Shown here: positions 42,301 to 52,555 of the stretch, in pieces
How the letters are laid out: each line of letters opens with the position of its first letter
How positions within the stretch are numbered: the first letter of the stretch is position 1
Assembly (NCBI GenBank): GCA_014706295.1
Contig: JACSVZ010000011.1
Location: forward strand, 84,663 to 148,662
DNA: 64,000 nucleotides
Source of the DNA: Lycocorax pyrrhopterus obiensis
Lineage: Eukaryota > Chordata > Aves > Passeriformes > Paradisaeidae
Direction of reading: 5' to 3'
Position numbers and translations under genes: made by a program
The notes under the pieces: model-generated
Databases searched by the model: none
What the model was told of the DNA's origin: nothing
Seen by the model: the letters and a program-made list of their open reading frames with translations, nothing else

Positions 42301-45300
42301 AAAGGATCTTGGGAAAAGCCAACAGCATAGTGGCAATACCTTTATTTGATTTGAGGAGTAAAAGGAACTCATTACAATATTCAGCAAGGTTCACTTGCCA
42401 TTATCACAAGCAATAAAGCTGAACAAAGAGAGCAACTTAAGAAAGGCTAACATTCAGCTCATTTACTGTAACATAGCAGTACTGAAAGTGCACTTGAGAG
42501 CAAGTAAGGACTCCATAGAGCCATAGCTTGAAAAAATTCAGGGAGATTCACAAATCATTCTACATTAAGAGATGCAGCATGTTTGGGGGAAAAAAGGAGA
42601 AAATACAACAGCTAAAAGACTCCTTCAAAATTAAAAGAAAATTAAGCAATTCTTGCTTGGGCAAGAGAATTAGGAAAGCATGATATATACCTTAAAAGAT
42701 TTTCAGCACCAGCTCTCATTCTCACTGCTCTTAAGATCTGTTGGTTTAGAACAGCTCTTTGATTTTGCAGCTTGCTTCGTCCAGTCTCAGCAAGAGGATT
42801 ACATCCCTAGAATTAAGAAAACAAATTTTTTGTTGCTGTTGGAAGAAACTCAAGAGGGACTAACACTGAATTTAAATGAACTTTAATGGCACAGGTTCTG
42901 TATGAATACAAATTAGCTACATTGACATCAATGATGATCTGACATCAATGACAGTATTTCTTGTCTCAAACTTGGTCATTAAAACCAAAAGAAACCATGA
43001 CCACAGTACATTTTAACATTAAAATCCAGACAGAAAATATTTGTTTTAAATCTTAAGCACACATGTGAGCCAGTCTCTTCTCCCCTAAAAATATTTTCAA
43101 GATATTTTGCAAATGCAACCAAATTTGGCAGAATGTTATTAAATTTCTAGGATTTTATGAAAACAGTACCTGGCAAGACAGCAACTCCCATATCAAAGCT
43201 TCTGCTTAACCCTTGCAAAGTATCAGAGTTCCATACTGGGATATATGCAGCCTTGAAATACAACTCTGTCCAAAACATATTTTGGTGCTCAAAGTTTGGG
43301 GCTCAAAAACCTGCTCCCAGTTTTAGGAACCTTTCAAAGGATCTCTGATCTTTCCTTCTGGTGGCTCAGACCTTCAGTACAATTCCTTTCCCTCCTTCCC
43401 CAGGTTCATCTCTTTACATCTTGAATTTACCGAAATAGAGCTTAACAGGGTAAGATGATTATTCCTTCAGACTCTTATCAAATTAGGCACTTAAAAAGTA
43501 AAGTGTGAGATCTGGAATCCACAAGAATGCTCCCATATATGTGCATACCTTACACAAGTGAAAGCCTCAAACTACTGAAACCTGTGTTTGAGCAGGACTG
43601 AGCCATTGTATTCTGGTGAGTACTGATAAGCTAAAACTGCTACAGATGAATAGGACTGCATGCTTCTCTTTTTTTTTTTTGTTTAAGGGAAACACAATTT
43701 TAACACCTTTTTAAAATATTTTAGAAATTTCCCTTCCACACTTTTATTCTTTGCCCCTGCCACTCCTTTTTAAAAAAGTATCAAATGCCTTTGAATCGTA
43801 ATACTAATTCTGAAGCAAATAAAACCCGTTTTAAGGCTTACCCTTAAATGAAGAATGTCCTTTTGAGTGGCCTCACTGGGTGTCATTACAAAGCTTATCA
43901 GAGTCCTACTGGATTGTACGCTACACAATAAGGAGGCTCAGACCTCCCCAAGTCTTCTTTCAACTATTCCAGCCACTAAATTATGCACTATTTTGGACCT
44001 CTCCCTCTTAGTTTTGACTAGAAAAAAAAATTGATTTTGATATAAGAGCATTTAAAAGTCTATCAACAAGCTCTAATTATGAGTGGTCAAGGAATGACAT
44101 CAGCAAAACAAAAGCAAGTATTTAAATAGAACATGAAATTCTAATCATGAAGCTCAGTTCTTATTTTTGTTGTCAAGAGAGAGCAAGTTGACTTGACAAC
44201 AGAGAAATGAGCTCATCAAACCAGATTACACTAGTTCAACTGAGAAGGCACATAACTCAATACTGTTAATTTTACATATCTAGTTTGAAAAGTTTGTAAT
44301 AAATAGGTAAAATGACAGGCAGCTTGTGCAAACATCCTCAGAAGCACCATTTGCCACGTAACTTGAAAAAACACACCACACTGAATTACTGCATTGAAAT
44401 ACTGCGCGAGGCGGGCCCGGCCCCAAATAGTATCGGTGCGGGAGAGGCGGCTGCGCCGGGGAAAAGCCCCGAAGCCGCGGGGCGGGCCCGGCCCAGGCAC
44501 CGTGCGGCCCGGCCTGCCCCGAGGGGATGGGCGCGGGCCGTGGAGCTGTGGCTCCGCGCGCTGCACGGCGTCAGAGCAGCGGCGCAGCCTCCCCCGTTCC
44601 CCACGCTGCATGCACCAGAAGTGAAACAAACAGAAACCGGAAAGGTGCCATCCTAGCAGACCCAGCAGAAGAAAGAACGCGATAAGCTACAAAAGCAGCT
44701 GCTGTGTGAGAACTCAACCAGCACCGATCTCCAAAGTCAACAACAACCATCTGCCTCATCATTTTAAATTTAACTATTTTGCACTGTTTTACCATTTTTT
44801 CTGTTGTATAAAAATTATGTCCTTCCCTTTTCAATTTAATACAAAAGGGGGAGATGTGGAGATCTATTTACCCACTGCTTTTTCTATTTTTACATTGTTC
44901 CCCCCCGTTTCCCTTGCCCCGAGCCCTGGCCACTCCCTCAGGCTCTCCCTACTGGTTCCGGTAGCCCAACGCCGCCCATGTACCGCCCCTGAGCCCCTGA
45001 GAAAAAGCCCCTGCACCCGGATCACGAGGTCTCTCTGCCTCTGGGGATCAGTGGACAAGATATAACTATTAAAGATCCTCTAAAACCCTCGTGGGGACAC
45101 CCTTCTTGCCTCCTTCGTCGTCACTGTGGCTGGCCGGAGTAAGAGTATGGGAGCCGTCCGAAATCGACTACGGGAGGACAGAATGGCTACCTGCCCTAAG
45201 AAGCTCCGCTGAGCTCCCAGGGAAAGCTGCAGCTTGCTACACTAAACCTAGCATTACAACAAAATACCACTCACAGCACAAGCCCACAGCTCTCTTCATT

Positions 45301-48300
45301 GAGAAAGCTCTCACAGCAAACTCGACACATAGAAGATGAACTTTTTACTCAAGAGAACACACACGTAGCAAACTCATTCCTTCACATCAGATTAGAAGTA
45401 GTCCTTTAACTACCAAATACTTTACGCTCCTTTACACACAATTATACACAAAGACATAATCAAGGCACACTTTAGTGCATAACATGGTCTTGTAGCCACA
45501 AGTTGCTTTTGTGCTCTTAGTCTCGCTCTTTTTCTGGGATGCACCTGTTCTTTCCCCCTTTGCTTCTCCTTCATTTTGTGTTGTATAGTCTTTTCTACTA
45601 CTGCTATTCAAAGCCTCATCTTCTTCCATTCTATCCATGGCATTTTTCATTTGAACCTTACCAATTATTTCATCTTCCCCTTGCACTCACTTTGAGTATT
45701 TAATTCTCATCTCAGACCTGTCATCTCCATATTCATGCACAAGTATTTCCTTCCGAATTCTTTCTTCATCACTTAGTTCAAGCATCCTTCTAAAATGTAT
45801 CCTTGCCTTGCCCTTCATTTTTCTTCTGTAAAGCTGCAGCTTCCTCCCAGAACTCCCTGCCCTTTCTGTGTGCCAAACATGTTTGATGACATCGTTCAAA
45901 TACTTCTTTATAGCTTCACTTCTGGGAAATTTTTCCAGAAGATCAACTGCCTCATTCCCAAGCCCATGAAGGTCGTAGAAGTGATCTCTTCATTTTAATG
46001 AACCTTTGATCAAGCTCCCACTGAACAATGAGTACAAAACGGCAGTGATCTGAAACTCTCTGCAAAGAGAAAAAGCATAAGAGATGTTTCCCTGCACTTC
46101 AGGTCCCCAGGCACTAATCTCTGTAGGAAAGAAAACCAGCCCTGGGCCCTAAGAGGAGAAGGCACTGACAGATTAAGGTATCTGTGTAACCTCCAGTACA
46201 CCTGCAAGTGCAGCAATTTTGATAAAAGGCTTGTTATGGATAAAGGAGTCTGTTTTCAGGACACGCTCACCTGTTGCAAGCATATGGCTCCCATTAACTT
46301 CACAAGGCCTGTAAGGAATTAACATTTCACTTTTTGGAAAATGTTGCTTTTTACATCTCCTGCAGAGGGGATAAGGACACTCAGCTAGTTTGTGTCTATT
46401 TGCAGGCTTAAACTCTTTATCATAATCAAGCTACCATAAAACAGATGGGTAGAAGTCTGTGTAAAGGGCGGCGAAAATAACCAATATCTGAAAAAAACCC
46501 ACAAGAAATACACAATCTGGGAAAGGCACCCCCCTGCGCGAAGCACAAATTCTGCGTACTAAAGTTATTTAGCAAACAGGTCCAAGCAAGTGCATAGTTT
46601 TGTTTTCCTCCATGTACAAGATCGCTTTCCCAAACAGCATTTCTACATGACTCACATCAGATAATCAGTCATGATGAATGCAAAAATCATGACTGTTTGC
46701 CAAGCAACGAATAATAGCAGTAAGTATTCAAAATTAACATAAATATGATTTACAAAGTAGTGGTTTGAACTTTTAAGATGAGCCACACTGTCTGAAGGTG
46801 ACACGGAGTTGAAACTGGGTGTGCCTCCTTACTTAAAGGAAAACATTCCTTTCCAGCCAGTGAAGCCTGTGCTGCTTGTCAAGCCCAACAGTGTACACAA
46901 CTGGCCATATCCTCCAGGTATTTAAACATGTATGTTTAAATAACAAGTATGCATGGAACTTATGTACACGACTTCTTTGGCTCTAATAGCAATTGTAGCA
47001 AACAGGGTATTTCACACCAGCATTTCTAGAACCGATCCCAAGTCCTGCTAAATCATCATTTCCTTATCTTCTTCCAGTACTATAATTAACATTTCTTTTT
47101 GCACGTTACTAGTTCAGTTTTGAAAATTTAGCTATATACTGCGGATCTTTCAGAAGTACAAGTTTTATCTGAGGGTTTTGGTTGTTGTTGGTTTTTGTTT
47201 TAAGAAAAGAGGTGGGGAAGAACTGGTCTTCCAGAGCCTGGTCTACTTGTGCCATGAACAAGTGTTTTACAGTTCTAAGTGCCTGGCCCAAAGATTAATA
47301 TAAAGTTAGAGAACTAATTGTATTAAACTCCAAAGATGCATTTCCTACACAAACTCCATCTTGTCACAGAACTCACTAAGCAAAATTAACATTCATATTT
47401 CAACAGAGACATCTGTCTCTTGACTAACCAAGTTTCAGATGATTCTTAGTTTCACATGAAGGCCTACTTTCTGTTTTAGGTTTTATGAATTTGTATGTAA
47501 TGCGTGGATATGGGATGACAAGAGTTATGAATCATTGCTATGTTGTTTCTGTCCTGCCAGACAAGAAAGAGAACAAATAGCCAAATAAATATTCCTGTGT
47601 CAATGCTAATGTTGATGGTTGCCTGGCTACTAATGACTTAGAAAGAACCCCATGAGCTAAACCTCAGTGGAAGGACAGGTGTGGCAGGTTGGTAAACTGA
47701 TACATTAACAACAGGTGGGGGGAAGCCCTGCAGAAGAAAGCCCAAAGAGAGGGGAAGGACACACAGAGCTAATTAGGGAAGTGCTGATTCATGAGCCAGT
47801 TACCATACCTATCATCATTTTCAGTCTGGTGCTTCATTTATGGAACTGCTTGCTTCTGCTTTTAGCCTTCTTCCCTGACACAGGGGACTAATATACAGTC
47901 TTTCTTTCTGAATCACTTTAGTCTATATGATAAATATCTAGCCTCACAGATGGAAGCAAAGCTTTAAAAAAGAGAAAAGAAAATATGCATTGTTGTTCAA
48001 CTGATCAGAATCTAAAGATTCATTAAGCTAGCTATCCTATTGCTTCTGCCTCTGTGTAGCACAGTGGACTTCTATCCAGAACAACCAAATTGAAGCTGGG
48101 ATGCTTCATGCTGAACCAGCCAATAGCTAGAGAGCTGCAGAAATGGTAACCTTGGAAAATTTAACTATGGCTTTTTCTTACCATTTATTGCAACTTTCTG
48201 ACTGATGAGAGAAATTTGAAAAGTTATGGCCAGTGTAAGGTGTGACAAAGCAGTAAGCCAAGGTGGGAAAAATAGAGTAGAAAGAACTTGCTAGGTATCT

Positions 48301-51300
48301 CTTCCTTGCTCAGCTCCTATCCACGAAAAAAACCAAACAAGAAAAAAAAACCTGACAAAAAACACCCCCAAAAAACAAGGAAGGCATAGCCCTACTAATA
48401 GGTCATCACGCAAGCATTGGATCCTGTGACTGGATGAGTACTATATTATAAATATCCTGAGTTCTGCATGTTGATGTGTCTCAGGGATATTTACTTTGCA
48501 AAAGCCTACTGTTTAAGTGGGGTGGTGTGTTATATTAAAAAAAAAAAAAAAAAGGAAAGAAAAAAAAAGAAGGGGAGGAGCTTGAAAAAGAAAGCTGTTT
48601 CTCTCACAAGAGTTCTAAGGTAACTAAAAAAACCCAGGAAGATGTCACAGAACGATGGCACATGTAAAAAATAACCATGGTTGGGAGAAGCATCTCATGT
48701 AAGCAAAGCAGCACATGACAACAGACCTGCTTTAATTACTGTTGGTCTGTTGAAAAATCCTTCCTGTCTAAATGCTTTGCTCTACTTTTAAAACAAATTG
48801 TTCTTTACTCTTATCATTAGTTTTGTCATTATTTTCACAGGGAAGAAAGACTGGGGGCAGAATTTGGATGGATGTGTGAGATATGCATGGTTGATTCACA
48901 GACCAGTAACCGTGAAAGAATGTGAAACTCCATACAGAGTAGGTCCAGATATGAGGCTGATGGTCCAAGAGGACTCACACCATCCAGGAGAACAGGTACA
49001 GTTTGCCCTGGCAATGTACACTGAACTAAGCCAAGATAAACAAACAGTAGCAGAACCAGTTCCTGGTACATTATCTTCCCAGAAATTAAAAAGTTCCATG
49101 CAGAAGCTCCATCTTCTTTTTGATGGAAAGTAAGGTGTTTCTTCCATTTTGCCATATTCTCTTCAGGACACCAGAAAGGATATTTTTTGTTGTTGTCTGT
49201 TCTGCTTTTAAAGTGAAATTCTTCTCATAAGTTTGGTTGCAGCTCATCAAACAGCTGAAGAGGGCTGTTTTGGAGGGGAGATATAAGAGGAAGTAAATAG
49301 GGGCAACAGTGACAGAGTTATACATACCCTGTGTGGCACAGGTAAATTTCCTTAGAATTAGATGATCAAAAAAGAAAAAACACCAACGAAAGACACACAA
49401 GGATTGAGCCAGCTCAAAGCACCTTACAGGTTTAAGGAAAAATTTAATTTTGCATATATAAATAAGTCTTTGCCATGGGGAAACAGGAGATAATGGAAAA
49501 AGACGGGGTAAGGGAAAGAGGAAAAGGTCCCTCCAGAGCAGCTGTGACATCACTGGAAGGGAATGGGGAGGGTAAATCTGAGAAAGGGTGCAAGTGGACT
49601 TCAGTTGCTGGCACCTATGACATCTCAGGCTCACATGGCAGTCACTTTTTAGTGTGACAACCGAAGTCAAAACAGGAAACACGACTGTGCATCTGTTTTC
49701 CCCATTTCTAGCCAGTCACAGTTTTACGGGGCCCCCTCCCTACATAAAAAAAAAAAAAAGGCACTAAACAAAAATTAAGTAAATAAGTTGTTCTACACAC
49801 CGCATCTTGGGGATACCGAGGGCTGCTTTCTGGTATGCTGTATTTAAAACTTCAAAAAGCATAATACACAACAGAGCAATAGAGACTTTGAGCCCACTTC
49901 CCATAGTAATCCATTCAATAAAAGAAAATATCAAGAGTCTGAAACAATTGGATACTGTATGAATTGCTCAATTTTTCTCAATTATAAAATTTCATTGTGC
50001 ACAATATTCTTAGGAAGTACAGGAGGCAACCTCATTGTGTACATAGTGCTTGGAAGCCATGTTTGAGCAGCACCAATGCAAAGCAAGTGTTTTCACCTTG
50101 CTCCACAACTTACAGAATAAAAAAAGCCAATTAAGTAAGTGTCTTTTGACCTAAAAACACAAGGACTAGCCTTGGAAATTGATGTGATTCTGCATCAACA
50201 ACAGTGGTAAACCAACCCTCAAATCCTTTCAGGAAAACAGTGTGATTTAAAAAGGAAGGGGAAAGCAATACCAAGGTAACTCAGAGGGGAAGGGGGAAAG
50301 ACCCATGGACACCCACCAAAAGCTCCGTCACTAATTTCAATAACATGAAATCACCAAGTATACCATTCACAGGGACATGTAGATACTGCATTTAAAGTAT
50401 CTCCTTGGGTTCACAGCTTGTGCCTGTTAAAGATTCCAGGAGTGGGATTGTTTAGGTGAGTTTTTTTGGTGTTTTGTTTTTCCTTCCCCCTTCACCTGGA
50501 ACTTCTAAGTCAGAATTAAAGCTCTGACCTTTGAGACCATTGAACAAATGTATAACAAGGTATACTGGTTTCCTGCTTACTTTTAGGGACTGAAGGCTTT
50601 GAGCATCTAGCCTAATCTGAAGTTCATAACTTTATTAAAGACACTTAGGAGCTGGTTGAACCTTTCCAAGATCTGAGGGAACAGAGGAAAGAATGTTTCA
50701 CTGCAGCACTTGGCTCACTCAGATTTTATCAGATTCCCACTTTTTCATTACTTACGTCTTAAAGCAGTAAGCAATAGGAAAGATGCTCATGATTAGATAT
50801 TAAATTGATCTTACAGTATTTTCATATATGAGAAAAACTTCATTCCTGTCCAATAGGCTTTACACTGATCTAACACTGTTTCAGTGACCTTAACTGTAAC
50901 ATACAACAACTTAATTTAAATGACTCAGTCCTTTAGCAACTCTGAGTGTAGGACATATACTACTCTTTTGACCTGAGGCACAACTTGGCTACTAAACTTC
51001 AGTTAGTCCTTATCAGTAAAAACAAATAGGTGGAAGAGTTGATTTATTTAACTTAAGTTCATGAAAAGTCAACTTTTTTACTAACATGACTCAACGCAGC
51101 CTACAAGCTTCCTACAGTGTAGAAAACATAGCTATGAAAACTAGTAATTACAACTTGGCCACATTGTATGATTACCTGCTAAAGACTACTAAGAAAAAAG
51201 TGATTTACTCACCAAATATTATAGTAGGATTACTCAAATGAAGAAGCCAGACAAGATTTGGTCAAAGTTTTGTTTCAGTCTGCCTAGTTATTTACAAGGT

Positions 51301-52555
51301 GGTAGTGATTCCTTGCAGCATGGCTGGCACAGGTAAAGCTTGGCTCTTTTCAGCTAGAAACAGTTCCTCTGCTAAAGGGCAATGGTGTTGTTTAAGCTCC
51401 TGCAGGCTTATAAATTTGATAAATACTACAGCAAAAAAATCAAACAGCCTGTAAAGAGGGCAACAAAACAAAGCATACGTGCCTCCCTACCATGTCATCC
51501 AGGTGGTTGCTGAAGGGTGTAATGGGGCTATTTTTGTGCAAAGGCAAGCAGCAACAACCTGATGTATGCAGCTTTCCCCCCCCCCCCCCCCCCCCCCCCC
51601 AAAGACTAGACAGTTCATGGCTCTGGATCCAGAATCTACACCAAAACCCCTGGGTACCTACACCCCGACTTGACACCTATGGACCAAAGTTACAGGTGCT
51701 GAGAACTTAAAAACAGCGAGGGAAGGCCGAATCAAAGCTCTCTGAAAACGGCACTTACTACCCTTTACCTCCAGTGAAGTTCACAGTACCCCACAGGGCT
51801 GCATTACAGGCAATACTTAACTATAATTACTGTTGTGAAGAAAGAACTCAGGTGCAGGTTATGGCATAAGCCGCCCAGTCAGTCTGAAAAGTAATTAGGG
51901 CAAGTGTTCATTAGGAACTTCCTAACGAATCTGTTAACTTCGTTACCTAACTCCAGTAAACTTTCTTACAGGTACATAAGGCAATTTACTAGAGAGTGCG
52001 CGAGGAGACGCAGTGAGTAGCAAACGGGGAAGAGAGCGGGCGGGTGTGTGTGGGGGAAATAAAGACAGCAAAAAGAAGGCCGACAAGCGCAATTTAACTA
52101 ATTTTGTGAAGTTACAAGTGCTCCTGTCCTTTAGGGTGACGCCCAGCTCAGAAGCAGGGGAGGGCCGCCAGGGTCCCCGCGCAGCGCCCCACCAGCTCAA
52201 GGCGTACCCCCTCGCCGGAGTCCCTGCAGGGCAGCCCCTGCAGCCGCGCTCAGTCACAGCGAGGTCCTCATCTCCCCTCCCTGCCCCGTCGCCCCCCAAG
52301 GCTGCTCCCCATCCCCGTGGGCTGCCATGGGACGGAGCCCACAACGCTCCGCCGTGAGAAAGCAGACCGTGAGCGACGGAGAGGGGACCCCCCAGCCCTG
52401 AAACGCCCTCGGGAGGCGCTGCCTCGGGCACACAGCCCACTGTGCACGCAGCCCACCCGCCCCAGGCTAGCCACCGAGCCTCCCACCTTCCGAAAGTAGC
52501 CGTCCCCCGCCGGCTCCGCCGCCTGGCAGCCGCGGGGCAGCAGCGCGTCTGTCAT
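24147..52555 (-). CDS. RHPN2: RHPN2 (rhophilin-2), complete, 15 coding exons, 683 residues
   Basis: RHPN2 is a cytoplasmic scaffold that binds GTP-bound Rho and is linked to actin organisation and endosomal functions. Exons in order: 52555-52487, 42806-42691, 39499-39371, 36622-36547, 35530-35453, 34789-34665, 33738-33572, 31296-31109, 29823-29667, 29194-29075, 28978-28784, 27990-27914, 27171-27025, 25818-25663, 24398-24147. All phases agree and give 683 codons plus TGA (human 686). The domain order is HR1/REM Rho-binding coiled coil (about 26-105), BRO1 (about 111-460) and PDZ (about 514-592). The PDZ carboxylate loop reads ELGFSL. Signature strings are [51 protein letters not shown] and SYDMSPAML. 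The ATG was chosen because MTDALLP opens the human protein; the frame upstream stays open through the CpG island. It converges with FAAP24 and starts 7.7 kb from GPATCH1. Confidence 0.98.
25663..25818 (-). CDS. RHPN2: RHPN2 coding exon 14 (residues 549-600), second half of PDZ
   Basis: Encodes [20 protein letters not shown], then [20 protein letters not shown] and [22 protein letters not shown] is the typical PDZ beta-strand turn. The donor is GTATGT, in phase 0. Confidence 0.97.
26096..26473 (-). mobile_element. Solo LTR (family A copy 1), about 378 bp
   Basis: Termini on the plus strand are TGTCACTG and CATCCACA, flanked by CCATAG (26090-26095) and CCGTAG (26474-26479), a 6-bp target-site duplication with one mismatch. 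A minus-strand AATAAAGGG near 26172 sets the orientation. It is homologous to the copy at 55019-55352, sharing ATCATAACAATAC and TTTCAGCAT/TTTAGCAT blocks. It lies in RHPN2 intron 13 in the same sense as the gene. A 6-bp duplication fits ERVK-like integration. Confidence 0.72.
27025..27171 (-). CDS. RHPN2: RHPN2 coding exon 13 (residues 500-548), first half of PDZ
   Basis: Encodes [20 protein letters not shown], then [20 protein letters not shown] and [15 protein letters not shown] is the carboxylate-binding loop of the PDZ domain. It is 49 codons, phase 0 on both sides. Confidence 0.97.
27914..27990 (-). CDS. RHPN2: RHPN2 coding exon 12 (residues 474-499), BRO1-PDZ linker
   Basis: Encodes [20 protein letters not shown] then DFFYKL. 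It corresponds to human LPQFSKLTVTDFFQKL. The donor is GTATGT, in phase 0. Confidence 0.95.
28784..28978 (-). CDS. RHPN2: RHPN2 coding exon 11 (residues 409-474), end of BRO1
   Basis: Encodes [20 protein letters not shown], then [20 protein letters not shown] and [20 protein letters not shown]. The donor is GTAAGT at 28783, in phase 1. Confidence 0.97.
29075..29194 (-). CDS. RHPN2: RHPN2 coding exon 10 (residues 369-409), BRO1
   Basis: Encodes [20 protein letters not shown] then [20 protein letters not shown]. The acceptor is ATTACAG and the donor is GTAACT at 29074, in phase 1. Confidence 0.96.
29667..29823 (-). CDS. RHPN2: RHPN2 coding exon 9 (residues 317-369), BRO1
   Basis: Encodes [20 protein letters not shown], then [20 protein letters not shown] and [12 protein letters not shown]. 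The donor is GTAAGA at 29666, in phase 1. Confidence 0.97.
31109..31296 (-). CDS. RHPN2: RHPN2 coding exon 8 (residues 254-316), BRO1
   Basis: Encodes [20 protein letters not shown], then [20 protein letters not shown] and [13 protein letters not shown]. The acceptor is TTGCAG and the donor is GTAAAA, in phase 0. Confidence 0.97.
33572..33738 (-). CDS. RHPN2: RHPN2 coding exon 7 (residues 198-254), BRO1 core
   Basis: Encodes [20 protein letters not shown], then [20 protein letters not shown] and [16 protein letters not shown]. It contains the most conserved BRO1 helix. The donor is GTACAC at 33571, in phase 1. Confidence 0.97.
34665..34789 (-). CDS. RHPN2: RHPN2 coding exon 6 (residues 157-198), BRO1
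   Basis: Encodes [20 protein letters not shown] followed by [20 protein letters not shown]. It is nearly colinear with human RHPN2. The donor is GTAAGT, in phase 2. Confidence 0.97.
35453..35530 (-). CDS. RHPN2: RHPN2 coding exon 5 (residues 131-156), BRO1
   Basis: A 26-codon exon, [20 protein letters not shown] then LMDLRQ, with donor GTACGT. It enters and leaves in phase 0. Confidence 0.96.
36547..36622 (-). CDS. RHPN2: RHPN2 coding exon 4 (residues 105-130), entry to BRO1
   Basis: Encodes [20 protein letters not shown] then TLPLK. The [11 protein letters not shown] motif opens the BRO1 domain. The acceptor CCATAG was chosen over two nearby AGs because only it keeps phase and gives the conserved EE pair. 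Confidence 0.94.
36623..39370. other. RHPN2 intron 3, largely featureless
   Basis: Contains an A/C-rich low-complexity stretch near 38310-38370 and a short hairpin with a repeated arm at 37719-37906. No exon or transposon was recognised. Confidence 0.55.
37719..37906. repeat. Inverted repeat and hairpin
   Basis: GTCACACCCATG (37719-37730) is perfectly complementary to CATGGGTGTGAC (37895-37906). Its inner nine bases also pair with CATGGGTGT at 37741-37749 across a 10-base loop. No function is assigned. Confidence 0.7.
39371..39499 (-). CDS. RHPN2: RHPN2 coding exon 3 (residues 62-105), HR1 second helix
   Basis: Encodes [20 protein letters not shown] and [20 protein letters not shown]. The heptad pattern matches the HR1 antiparallel coiled coil. 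The donor is GTAAGT at 39370, in phase 2. Confidence 0.96.
39500..42690. other. RHPN2 intron 2, no feature recognised
   Basis: AT-rich sequence with a C-rich run near 39840-39853. No gene or mobile element was recognised on either strand. Confidence 0.55.
42691..42806 (-). CDS. RHPN2: RHPN2 coding exon 2 (residues 24-62), start of HR1
   Basis: Encodes [20 protein letters not shown] and then [19 protein letters not shown]. This is the first helix of the Rho-binding HR1 repeat. The acceptor is TTCTAG and the donor is GTATAT, in phase 2. Confidence 0.96.
44403..45261 (+). mobile_element. Endogenous retrovirus remnant: 3' LTR preceded by a polypurine tract and a GC-rich segment
   Basis: AAAAGGGGGAGA at 44842-44853 is a polypurine tract placed directly before TGTGGAGATC (44854), the expected start of a 3' LTR. 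An ATTAAA near 45069 and a GC-rich U5-like part follow. A 200-base very GC-rich block at 44403-44600 starts the unit. AAATAC occurs at both edges (44397-44402 and 45262-45267) and may be a 6-bp target duplication. No gag, pol or env frame is recognisable. It lies in RHPN2 intron 1, antisense to the gene. Exact limits are uncertain. Confidence 0.6.
45432..46059 (-). pseudogene. Unidentified exon-like or decayed coding segment
   Basis: A single minus-strand frame from 46058 to 45432 (about 209 codons) is broken only by TGA at 45992-45990 and TGA at 45689-45687. It begins after a good acceptor (CTTTTTCTCTTTGCAG) and has a strong GTGAGT donor at 45690 just before the second stop. The peptide is coding-like, e.g. 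[20 protein letters not shown] and [20 protein letters not shown], with charged heptad-like composition. I do not recognise the family. It lies in RHPN2 intron 1 on the same strand but does not fit the RHPN2 protein. It could be a dead exon, a retrocopy fragment or chance. Confidence 0.35.
48538..48580. repeat. Poly-A and A/G-rich low-complexity tract
   Basis: A run of about 17 A followed by GGAAAGAAAAAAAAGAAGGG. It could be the tail of a retroposed sequence, but no target duplication was found. Confidence 0.7.
48841..49129 (+). other. Exon-like open segment of unknown identity
   Basis: It is bounded by a pyrimidine-rich acceptor (CATTATTTTCACAG) and a consensus donor (GGAAA then GTAAGG). 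One plus-strand frame is open for 96 codons, including [20 protein letters not shown] and [20 protein letters not shown]. The minus strand is also open over most of it, so low stop density may explain the frame. It is antisense to RHPN2 intron 1. No homologue is recognised. Confidence 0.3.
51576..51600. repeat. Homopolymer of 25 C
   Basis: An uninterrupted run of 25 cytosines, which is G25 on the RHPN2 sense strand, about 0.9 kb into intron 1. It can form quadruplex or i-motif structures and is error-prone in sequencing. Confidence 0.95.

Noticed and set aside
44571..44834. Minus-strand frame with a signal-peptide-like [18 protein letters not shown]
   Set aside because: It runs against the orientation of the retroviral remnant it lies in, and it ends in the GC-rich block. 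The hydrophobic stretch is probably chance.
49086..49682. 198-codon minus-strand open frame
   Set aside because: The composition is hydrophobic and low in complexity in places. There are no splice sites at useful positions and no recognisable domain. It is probably chance or part of an unclassified repeat.
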